Positions 37,830 through 45,871 of a stretch of 64,000 nt of DNA are shown piece after piece. The stretch's first letter is position 1. Each line of letters starts with the position of its first letter. The notes beneath the pieces were generated by a model, which saw nothing but the letters and a program-made list of their open reading frames with translations, did no database searches and had not been told where the DNA came from. Origin of the DNA: Ostreococcus mediterraneus (taxonomy: Eukaryota > Chlorophyta > Mamiellophyceae > Mamiellales > Bathycoccaceae); NCBI GenBank assembly GCA_012295225.1, contig WMKK01000014.1:280817-344816 (forward strand). The letters are read 5' to 3'. A program made the position numbers and the translations under genes.

Positions 37830-37868
37830 CACCACGCGCGCGTCGGCCGCGCATACTCAACCACCTGT

Positions 37869-37886
37869 AAACCCTAATTAGGGTTT
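37869..37886. promoter_or_regulatory. Palindromic double telo-box upstream of RPL5
   Basis: aaaccctaattagggttt is a perfect 18-bp palindrome made of two AAACCCTAA telo-boxes head to head. It lies 79 bp before the RPL5 start and 40 bp after the bL9 stop. Telo-boxes drive ribosomal-protein and translation genes in land plants (known); a role here is inferred from position. Confidence 0.75.
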
Positions 37887-37964
37887 AGAAAAACACCACG
37901 AGCCCGCGCGCCCCCCATCGCCTCGGCCTCTTTCAGCGACGCACCACGCGATCCCACTAGCGCA

Positions 37965-39241
37965 ATGGGCAAAAGAAAAGCCAAACGCCGCTCCAACTCC
38001 GTCTTAAAGACGACGTCGTACTACTCGCGATACCAAGTCAAGTTCGCGCGACGACGTGCGGGTACGTGCGCCCATCGCCTTTGCTTTTCGCGATCCGAAG
38101 CCCTAGCCACGCGCCCGATGGCGTCCCTGCGCGTCGCCGCGTCGCGCGCGACGACGCCATCGCGTGCGCGCGCGCACGGATGCACGCACGAACTCCATTC
38201 GTGTCATCCAGCGCGCGCGTCGCGCGCGCGCGCACGCGGCGTCGCGCGCGCGCAGGGACAAACCACGCGCGAACGTTCGCGCGCGCGCAGCCGAAAACCC
38301 TTCGCGCCCGATCGCGGGGTGCGATTCGACGCCGCGTCGCCGGCGATGACGCGTCGTCCGCGGCGAGGCGCGCGATGCAAACACGCCTAATACTAACCGC
38401 TGTCTTTTCTGTGCGTTTTCGTCGCGATGCAGGTAAAACCGACTACCAGGCGCGTCAAGGCTTGATCACGCAAGACAAGAACAAGTACAACTCGCCAAAG
38501 TACCGCTTCGTGGTGCGCTTTACCAATCGGGATGTGATTTGCCAAGTGATTTACGCCACGCTCGCGGGTGATGTGTGCATCGCTGCGGCGTACTCGCATG
38601 AACTCCCGAAGTACGGCATGAAGGCTGGTTTGACCAACTACGCGGCGGCGTACTCCACGGGTTTGTTGTGCGCGCGACGCTTGTTGACAAAGTACGACCT
38701 CGCGGAGACGTACGAGGGCAAGACGGAGGAACTCGGCGAGGATTACCACGTGGAGCACGAAGATGAGGACAAGCCGCGCCCGTTCAAGTGCTTCTTGGAT
38801 ACTGGTTTGGTTCGCACGAGCACTGGTGCTCGCGTTTTTGCCGCGCTCAAGGGTGCCGTCGACGGTGGTTTGGATATCCCGCACAACGAAAAGCGCTTCG
38901 CCGGCTACGATCTTCAAGACAAGTCGCACGACGCCGATACCCTCGAACGATACATCAAGGGTGGTGTCGTCGCGGAATACGCCGAAGAGATGCAAGAGGA
39001 AGAGCCTGAAAAGTATGAGCAACATTTTGCCAAGTACTTGGCGGAAGACTTTGACCCGACGGAACTCGAAGACGTCATGGAGGACGTTCACGAGGCCATT
39101 CGCGAAGACCCGACCTTCACGAAGAAGGATCGCGTCAAGCCCGCCGATGCTGGCCGCCTCTTCAAGCTCCCCAAGCTTTCCTACGAAGAGAAGAAGGCTA
39201 ACCTCAAGGCGAAGCTCGAGGCGTTGCGCGCCGCCGCGTAA
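37965..39241 (+). CDS. RPL5: Cytosolic ribosomal protein uL18 (RPL5), two exons
   Basis: Binds 5S rRNA in the large subunit. Exons 37965-38061 and 38433-39241 give 301 aa, the family length. The 371-bp intron has a GTACGTG donor, a consensus branch point TACTAAC at 38391-38397 and a GATGCAG acceptor. It splits the Gly codon of RRRAGKTDY. Family blocks follow in order: QDKNKYNSPKYRFVVRFTN, YSHELPKYGMKAGLTNYAAAY, LDTGLVRTSTGARVFAALKG and DGGLDIPHNEKRF. The first 20 residues are Lys/Arg-richer than usual. Confident. Confidence 0.96.
38062..38432 (+). other. Intron of RPL5
   Basis: 371 bp, very GC-rich, with alternating CG runs at 38210-38300. It carries the only branch point in the window that matches TACTAAC exactly. 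A gaagccctag motif at about 38096-38106 recurs in the RPL27A upstream region. No snoRNA box C/D or H/ACA pattern was clear by eye. Confidence 0.85.
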
Positions 39242-39473
39242 GCGACGACGACGACGACGTTTTTGCATTGATTGGATGGACTTATCAGGTGAGACGTTTC
39301 TTTAGACGTTAGACGAACAACAATGGCTTTGCGAGTGTAAGCAAAATCGAATTATCATAAAAGATTGCGTGCCCCCTAAACACGCACACGCGCGCAACAT
39401 TACACGCACGCACTCGACGCTCGCGTTCAGTATTCATCTATCTACGCTTGTTACAAACTCTAAGGGCGACTAG

Positions 39474-41510
39474 TTAAATTAAACCCGCCAGGGCGCTCGC
39501 GACTTCGGACTCCGCTCGGGCGCGGCGCGACTGTTCGGAATTCTCACGCTCGATGGAAAATCCTTCATCACCCGCATAGACCCCACGCGCGTGAAGCGCG
39601 TGAATGTCTTTTAACATTGCTTGCACGCGATCGTATTCGGCGACTCGTTCGGCAGTGGCGTCGTGTCGGCGTCGGAGCAACGCGGTTTGCTCTCGCGCGC
39701 GTTCTCGCGCCAGCGCGCTTACAAACTCATTCGCCGACGTGTCAGCGTGCACGCGCGGCACGGCACCTAATTTCGCCTCTGGGACTTCTGCGGCGAGTAA
39801 GTCTTCTACTTTGATGTCTTCAGACTTGGAATGCTTTGAGGACGATTTTGGCTTGGCTGATTTGAGCGGGACGTCTTCAGCGGGGGTTGTGGTGACCCAA
39901 GAAGGGAGCTCGTCGAGCGATTTCTTCTTCGATGATGACGACTTGGCCGTTGCATCTTCATCGTAATCTTCATCGTCGTAATCTTTATCGCCTAATTTAC
40001 CCGAAGAAGACTCGTGCTTAGTGTGGCTATGCGACGAAGGCTTCGAAGACGTCGACGGCGGCATCGACATCTCGTACGTCCCCGACGACTTGTGTGTTGA
40101 AGACGTTGAAGACGATTTGATCTTCACCTCTGGCACCAACACCCCACTCGCGTGGTAGCAATTCAACAATGGTTGCGAGGCCGCGGACGACGTTGGACCG
40201 ACGATTTCGCCCTCTTCGGTCAACACGTTGTGCGTACACAAGTCGTCGACGATCCAGGTATCGAAATACCCCGCCCCCTTGAGCGCGGCGTATTTGAAAA
40301 CCTTGTCCGGAAAGTCACGAGAAATGATGTACGTACTCAAGCCCGTGCGTCCGGGTTCGCGCCACGTCGTCATTTGCACGGTGTTACCCTTGTAATCGGG
40401 GAATTGATCAACCACGTGCGCTCCCGTGGAGTTGGAGTAGGCGTTGAGCAATATGACGTCAAAATCCGTTGGCGCGTGATCGACGATGGCTCCAAACGAC
40501 GTCACCGGTACCGCCAACTTGACTGGATCCAATCCATCGGTATCAACGATGATTGTCGCTTCATTATCCGCATCTTTCGCGAGTTGCCACTGATAAAAGT
40601 GTCCAAAGAGCAAGCCAACGTGACGCTCGAGCGGCGCCCACGCGCCGGCAATTTTCCCATCCAAGTCGCGCGAATTCGGCGCTTCAATCCAATCCAAACC
40701 CTTGAGCAAGGTAAAATCAGGATGCAGGTAGTCCCCACCTAAGTTTTTAAACACGCTCTTCAACGCATACACAGTGCGATCCAACCCTTCGGGCCACACC
40801 TTGGGATCCACGCCCGCGGCGATCTTCACATTTTGAGACACCAACTCGACGTCGTGCGACGTCAACAACTTGCTCAACGTCACCTTCAACGACGCACGGT
40901 CTTCAACGTCTCTTGGACGCGCAATGAGATGCATCGGCGTATGCCACGTATCCTTCGGCAAGTCCGCCGCACCTAGAGCGCCAGTCAAGTCACCGTCATC
41001 ACCATTCGCCGCGGCGTTTTCGAGCTCCTCCTGGCGCACCACCTCCACCGCGTGCGCGATCGAATCCGCAAACTCCTTCTTCGTAAACCCCGCCAAGTTC
41101 GGGTCCCCAGACGTCATACTCGCACTCGGCACCACTGCACTCGCAGTGCTTCGCCCGCGAAGCATGTGCGTCGCGCCAAACGCCGCGCCAAACGCGCACG
41201 CGACCAACGTCGCGCTCCCCGCCAACGCAATCACCCTCCGCGCGCGCGCGCCACCCCATCCCGCGCGACCTCCGTCATCGCCGCCACCAACGCCGTCGTC
41301 ATAAACATCATCATCATCACAATCATCGCCGCTCCCATCGACATCGCTCGTCGCCCCGTGCCTCGCGCGTCGTCGCCCGTCGTCGACAGCCCCAACACCC
41401 GCACGTCTCGATCGCGCATCCGCGGTCCGCCCTGACCGCGCGCGTCCGGCGCGCCCTTCCTCCGCATCGCTCTCCGCGCGCGAGAGCAGGCGTTCGCGTT
41501 CGTCTGCCAT
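39474..41510 (-). CDS. Type II membrane protein, possible GT25-like lumenal domain
   Basis: A 678-aa protein from the ATG at 41510 (the longer frame begins with TTG). An acidic cytosolic head is followed by one signal anchor (VIALAGSATLVACAFGAAFGA, about 95-115) and a lumenal domain of about 250 residues. The segment FDVILLNAYSNSTGA followed by TYIISRDFPDKVFKY recalls family 25 glycosyltransferases, where a DxxxL strand is followed by Y-hydrophobic-SR. This is weak similarity. The C-terminal 200 residues are Ser/Lys rich with acidic patches, then a coiled coil. A Golgi site is the best inference from topology. Confidence 0.6.
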   Translation of the reverse strand: MADERERLLSRAESDAEEGRAGRARSGRTADARSRRAGVGAVDDGRRRARHGATSDVDGSGDDCDDDDVYDDGVGGGDDGGRAGWGGARARRVIALAGSATLVACAFGAAFGATHMLRGRSTASAVVPSASMTSGDPNLAGFTKKEFADSIAHAVEVVRQEELENAAANGDDGDLTGALGAADLPKDTWHTPMHLIARPRDVEDRASLKVTLSKLLTSHDVELVSQNVKIAAGVDPKVWPEGLDRTVYALKSVFKNLGGDYLHPDFTLLKGLDWIEAPNSRDLDGKIAGAWAPLERHVGLLFGHFYQWQLAKDADNEATIIVDTDGLDPVKLAVPVTSFGAIVDHAPTDFDVILLNAYSNSTGAHVVDQFPDYKGNTVQMTTWREPGRTGLSTYIISRDFPDKVFKYAALKGAGYFDTWIVDDLCTHNVLTEEGEIVGPTSSAASQPLLNCYHASGVLVPEVKIKSSSTSSTHKSSGTYEMSMPPSTSSKPSSHSHTKHESSSGKLGDKDYDDEDYDEDATAKSSSSKKKSLDELPSWVTTTPAEDVPLKSAKPKSSSKHSKSEDIKVEDLLAAEVPEAKLGAVPRVHADTSANEFVSALARERAREQTALLRRRHDATAERVAEYDRVQAMLKDIHALHARGVYAGDEGFSIERENSEQSRRARAESEVASALAGLI

Positions 41511-41732
41511 CGCGACGCGCGCTCGGGGGCTCGCGTCGAGGCACCGCGCGTCGTCGTGTGCGGCACGAAATCCACTCGGGTTTGGTGTTGAACTCCTCCT
41601 GCAGAGAGGGTCGTTGACCAATCATGACCAGCATCGGATTATCTGTATGGGTAAACAGTGTATCATTTGAAACGTCTCTTGGCGTCCAACAGTTTGGGCG
41701 CGGACGCCGTCATCGCGCGACGCGTCGACGGC

Positions 41733-42944
41733 ATGGGCGGGCAGAAAAAGGGGAAGAAGAATTTTAAAAAAGTCAAGGGCGTCGCATCGCGCGGTGCGAC
41801 GGCGGCGTCGACGTCGACGGTTGCGAAGAAGGATGATGATGATGATTTGAAATGCGATGGTGTGAGCGGCGTTCTCGGACGAGGCGTTGCGAGGTGTTGC
41901 ACGAACCAGAGTAAGGCGCTGAGGAAGATGTGTGTCCCGTGCTACGTAAAGTACGTTAAACGTTTGGCGGGGACGTTCAATGGTGACTGCTGCCCGGTCT
42001 GTGAGCGAGATTTGACTGAATTGTTGCGTCCGATGGTGACGGAGTCGCGCGGAACGTTTGCGCTCGACGCGACGCGGGAATTCATACGTGCGTTTCGTTC
42101 TCAGTCTCGTGCTTTCGAATGTATGGTGCATGGGGTGGTTCGATCGGCGTTGATATTCGCGTCGATGGATGTCATGCAATGGATTACGGGGGATAGTCCT
42201 GTGACGGAATTCGGGGACAAATTTCCGAGTCGCGCCGCGATTATGCGCGAGGCGTGCAAGCTCGCGAGCTTGCCAGCGGTCAAGTATTTGGTTGAGCATC
42301 GGGGTTTAAAGTTTAATGATGAATGTTTGCACGATATCTTAGGTGCAAACAATCCTCACATGAATGATGAAAAGGCGCTTGCATTATTTGAGTACATGGA
42401 TTCTCAAAAGTTTGAGTTCGATCAGTTGATTTTATGCGACCCGATCCGTCGCGGATGGCTTAGTGTCGTGAAATTCTTCGTAGGTACCAAAGGAAAGGAT
42501 CTTCCAGCGTGCGCGATCTCACATACGCTAAAGTTTTCTCATCTCGCGATGCTTCAATACTTGTTTGAAGAAGCTGGGGTGCCCATCGATCCAGACGATG
42601 CCATCAAAAAAGCCGATGACATCCAATTCGACACTGACGACTACTACACGGCGTTATTCGTGCTCAATCGCCTCGTAGACGTCGAATATTTCTACACATA
42701 CACGCATCAGGAACAAGAAGAACTCTTTGACGAACTTTCCTTGTCGTTAGCGATGTCAAGAGTGCCTCTTTTGGAATATTTGCGCGATCGATCGGCGGCT
42801 AAACACGCGGCAACAAAGGCGTGCCTTGCGAACATCATGCATATCGTTCTTGAGCACGCCGATGATTTCTCTTCGCAAGCAGCGTACATGGACGCGTGCA
42901 ACTATCTCAAGCAACTTTACGACACCCGCATCGGCCGCACGTAA
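41733..42944 (+). CDS. Ankyrin-like repeat protein, paralogue 1
   Basis: A 403-aa protein starting at 41733 (the longer frame begins with GTG). A Lys-rich N terminus precedes a Cys cluster (RCCTNQ, CVPCYVKYV, CCPVCERDL) that may bind zinc. The rest is made of helical repeats with degenerate ankyrin features (LASLPAVKYLVEHRG, SVVKFFVGTKG, LAMLQYLFEEAG). It ends AYMDACNYLKQLYD. The next gene is a related protein on the same strand. Such proteins form expanded families in small algae; no function is known to me. Confidence 0.78.
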   Translation: MGGQKKGKKNFKKVKGVASRGATAASTSTVAKKDDDDDLKCDGVSGVLGRGVARCCTNQSKALRKMCVPCYVKYVKRLAGTFNGDCCPVCERDLTELLRPMVTESRGTFALDATREFIRAFRSQSRAFECMVHGVVRSALIFASMDVMQWITGDSPVTEFGDKFPSRAAIMREACKLASLPAVKYLVEHRGLKFNDECLHDILGANNPHMNDEKALALFEYMDSQKFEFDQLILCDPIRRGWLSVVKFFVGTKGKDLPACAISHTLKFSHLAMLQYLFEEAGVPIDPDDAIKKADDIQFDTDDYYTALFVLNRLVDVEYFYTYTHQEQEELFDELSLSLAMSRVPLLEYLRDRSAAKHAATKACLANIMHIVLEHADDFSSQAAYMDACNYLKQLYDTRIGRT

Positions 42945-43060
42945 CCATCGTGCGCAATCACAGATACATATAAATGATGACGATACATCCAAACCCAAAA
43001 AAAACGCCTACGCGCCACTTTGCGCCACTTTGCTCCGAGACAAAGCCCGCGACGACGACG

Positions 43061-44098
43061 ATGAATGACGACGATGCGCCGGCGCCGTGCGAGTACACCA
43101 CACGCAAGACGGGCTGCGAGCCGTGTGATGATTTCTATAAGGCGATCGTGCATGCGCATGACAATTGCTGCGAACGATTGTACCGCGAACGCGAGGCGAG
43201 TCATCGAGCGAACGCGAACGCAGCGCCGAGTTGGCACAACGCTTCGACGCTTAAGGACTGGAATCGATTCGCCGGGCGATCAAATTGCGATGATTTTACA
43301 AAGATTGCCAAGGTTGTGGAATGGCTCAAGTCACGGGATGCGTATCACGCGGTGGAGATAATGGAGGAGGCGGTGAAAGTTTATAACGTGGAGTGCGTGA
43401 AGTGGCTGTTTGGCGATCGAGGCGCCGAGTTTTGGAAGACGCATCCGGTGTTGTCGACGACGACGATTTTGAGAAGGACGTGCCAGATGTATTCGTTTTC
43501 GACTATTAATGATGAGAAGTTGTTAGATCTCTTTCGGTTTTTGAAGGCGCAAGGGGCTAATGTGGATTCTGGGTTGGTGGATTTGGCGTTTACGGGACAC
43601 GCGCGCGGTCGATGCGTGATCGAGTTTTGCCACGAGTGCGGGTTGTTGACAAATATCGAGCAGCATCGATTGTTGGACGCCGCTCGACACGCAACGCTGG
43701 ATGTCGTGCGATACTTAAAAGAAAATTGCGCGGTGGAGTTCAACCAATCTCATGTTGAAGCGGGTGTTTCTGCGTTAAGAGTCGAGACGGTGAAGTATTT
43801 GATCGACTCGGGCGTGTACGCAAACATCGACGCCTTGGTCGCTGAACTCGCATCGACGATGGAACAAGAAGAGACGCTCGATTGGCAAGACGAAGACCCG
43901 CATGAAGTTCGAAGTCTTCATGATCAGTTGCGCAATTTCTTCCGCGACAAGCTGGGGATTACTCCTGAAAAGGATCGACTTCGCTTGCGCGCCATTCTTT
44001 CGTGCGTCGACTCGTGTCGAGAAACCATGCAAAGTGCCAAATATCTCGACATTTGCCAATACTTGAAGCGTCTTCACAAAGAAGCTGGGAAATTATAG
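43061..44098 (+). CDS. Ankyrin-like repeat protein, paralogue 2
   Basis: A 345-aa protein in tandem with the preceding gene. It begins with a Cys-bearing segment (CEYTTRKTGCEPCDDFYKAI) and continues with ankyrin-like helical pairs (VECVKWLFGDRG, LFRFLKAQGANVD, TLDVVRYLKENCAV, VETVKYLIDSGV). Its end, AKYLDICQYLKRLHKEAG, parallels the C terminus of paralogue 1. An earlier in-frame ATG at 42974 would leave only 29 bp after the upstream stop and begins in low-complexity sequence, so 43061 is preferred. Confidence 0.78.
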   Translation: MNDDDAPAPCEYTTRKTGCEPCDDFYKAIVHAHDNCCERLYREREASHRANANAAPSWHNASTLKDWNRFAGRSNCDDFTKIAKVVEWLKSRDAYHAVEIMEEAVKVYNVECVKWLFGDRGAEFWKTHPVLSTTTILRRTCQMYSFSTINDEKLLDLFRFLKAQGANVDSGLVDLAFTGHARGRCVIEFCHECGLLTNIEQHRLLDAARHATLDVVRYLKENCAVEFNQSHVEAGVSALRVETVKYLIDSGVYANIDALVAELASTMEQEETLDWQDEDPHEVRSLHDQLRNFFRDKLGITPEKDRLRLRAILSCVDSCRETMQSAKYLDICQYLKRLHKEAGKL

Positions 44099-44302
44099 AT
44101 AGATGTTGCGCATAGCTCGCTTCGTCACCACGTGACTCCGCGCGAAACGATAAGAATTGATGTCTACATACCACATGTCTACATACGCAAATGGTTTTCA
44201 AACGCTGGCTCAACCGTCCGACCCGTGGTCACTTCTCGCCTGCGAAACACACGAGCGCGCGCGCGCGCACCGGCGCGCCACGTCGCGACAACGCCTAGGG
44301 AT

Positions 44303-44938
44303 ATGAACCGTGAAGTCTTCGCGCTCCCGCCGTTGCGTTGCGAGCTCGCGCAGGCACGAGACGTGCTGAGCGCGCTCTTGCACACCATCATCTTCACCCG
44401 CGCGCTTGGATGTTTGACCCCGAAAGAAGAGCGCTGTGAACGTCTGGATGTCTTCTACGTCACGTGCGGAGATGCAAAAGTAGACAGTAAGATTTCGGAG
44501 AAGATTAATACCTTGGTGCAGTGGGCGCTGAAGACGCCACACGCGCAAGAGGCTGACGTGTGCGTGAGCTTTTACGACCGCAAGGAGAAACAACGGGGCG
44601 GTATTAGCGGGGTACTGAGCGGACGACGGGAGGAACGCGCGTATTGGGAGCAATGGCGCATTGGTCTCGAGATATTCAACGGCGAGGAGTGCGAAGAGGA
44701 AGAGCGCGCGCGACGAGCAGAGGCACTGCGTGACCAAGTCGTCGGGACGCAGCAGCACATTTTAGGCTTGGTCAACGAAATGAAAGGGCATTTACCAGCG
44801 GTCACCACGTCGGACGTGGTGTGTTTTCCGTTTGAAATATCAGTTCCCATCGCGCACGAAGATTCGCCAGGAAGTTTCGGGAGAGACATGTTGAAACGAC
44901 TGGCGAGCTTGTCGTCGACGCCGCCCACCATGATTTGA
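44303..44938 (+). CDS. ATG101: Autophagy protein ATG101 (HORMA domain)
   Basis: HORMA-fold partner of ATG13 in the ATG1/ULK autophagy-initiation complex. The protein is 211 aa, close to the usual 215-220. Family features: RDVLSALLHTIIFTRALG near the N terminus; the Asp/Cys strand ADVCVSFYDRKEKQRG; then YWEQWRIGLEIF, as in human ATG101's PWEVWTVKVHV. It ends with the HORMA closing region VCFPFEISVP and DMLKRLAS. The WF-finger region is not obvious. The frame extends upstream to a GTG at 44132, but the ATG at 44303 is the first that keeps family length. Confidence 0.85.
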   Translation: MNREVFALPPLRCELAQARDVLSALLHTIIFTRALGCLTPKEERCERLDVFYVTCGDAKVDSKISEKINTLVQWALKTPHAQEADVCVSFYDRKEKQRGGISGVLSGRREERAYWEQWRIGLEIFNGEECEEEERARRAEALRDQVVGTQQHILGLVNEMKGHLPAVTTSDVVCFPFEISVPIAHEDSPGSFGRDMLKRLASLSSTPPTMI

Positions 44939-45054
44939 TTTGACGATGTACCATGTACCACTAATCTTTGTTTGTAAACCACGACTACGACTACTGCTAC
45001 GGGTGCTGCTATGCACCGAAATCGCTGTGACTAGAAACAATACACACGCGCGCG

Positions 45055-45627
45055 CTATCGTCCACCGGCGCGTCGCATTTTCCATCGCATAAAATCGTCT
45101 CGCGTTCGAGCTTCCTCCTCCGCCGACAACTCCCCGCGCATCGCCGCATCCATCCTCGCCCTCAACTCCCCTTCATCCGTCTCATCCTTCACAATCTGCA
45201 AAGGACTCCATGCTGGAAACTGAAAGTCCCCAGTCTCGCCATCCGTCGCCCTCTCGCTCGCATCCAACAACATCCGCGTCGCGGCGCTTGCCGCGAACCC
45301 AACCACCGCTCCGCTCGCCGCCGCCGCTCGTCCTCCTCTATACATCGCCATCATCCCGCCCCCGGTCACCGCCCCAGCCATCGCCGTCGTCAACACATCA
45401 TCGCAACCGCGCGACTTGGTAAACAACGACCTCGCGGTTTCAAACGTCCCGCCCACGAGTGCAAAGTTCATGCACGTATTCAACATGTACGTCGGCGTCA
45501 CCGACGCCGGACGACCGCGCGCGAACGACAACCCGGCGCCGACGAACAGGCCCGCGAGCGCAGCGTTCGCGGTCACCGTCGCGATCGATTCCACCGCCGC
45601 GTAGTCCACGTCGATCGGCGAAGACAT
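45055..45627 (-). CDS. Tim17/Tim22/Tim23-family membrane protein
   Basis: A 190-aa protein with four short hydrophobic stretches. The diagnostic part is DDVLTTAMAGAVTGGGMMAMYRGGRAAAASGAVVGFAAS, where Gly-rich helices carry the family's GxxxG-type motifs. This may be a mitochondrial or plastid import or metabolite-channel component (Tim17/22/23, OEP16 and PRAT proteins share this fold). The exact class is not clear. A charged C-terminal helix follows. Its ATG at 45627 overlaps an opposite-strand ATG at 45626. Confidence 0.75.
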   Translation of the reverse strand: MSSPIDVDYAAVESIATVTANAALAGLFVGAGLSFARGRPASVTPTYMLNTCMNFALVGGTFETARSLFTKSRGCDDVLTTAMAGAVTGGGMMAMYRGGRAAAASGAVVGFAASAATRMLLDASERATDGETGDFQFPAWSPLQIVKDETDEGELRARMDAAMRGELSAEEEARTRDDFMRWKMRRAGGR

Positions 45628-45871
45628 GATGAGCGAGGTGCGCAAAAAGCGTCACACTGTGCCGACGATGCTGTCGCGCACGTGGACGACGTCGACGGCG
45701 GTGAAGCCGCGGGCCAAGGCGACGGGCGATGCGTCTCGTTGGTGCGCGACGGTGCGCGCGGGCGCGGGCGCGCGCGTGGGCGTCGGTGCGGCGCGCGCGC
45801 GCGTCCCAGCGCGAATACGAGGAATATTCAGTGATGCTGACGCGCGATATCAACGCTGTGACGCGCGTTCT

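Noticed and set aside
38062-38432. snoRNA in the RPL5 intron
   Set aside because: No convincing C/D or H/ACA boxes seen by eye.
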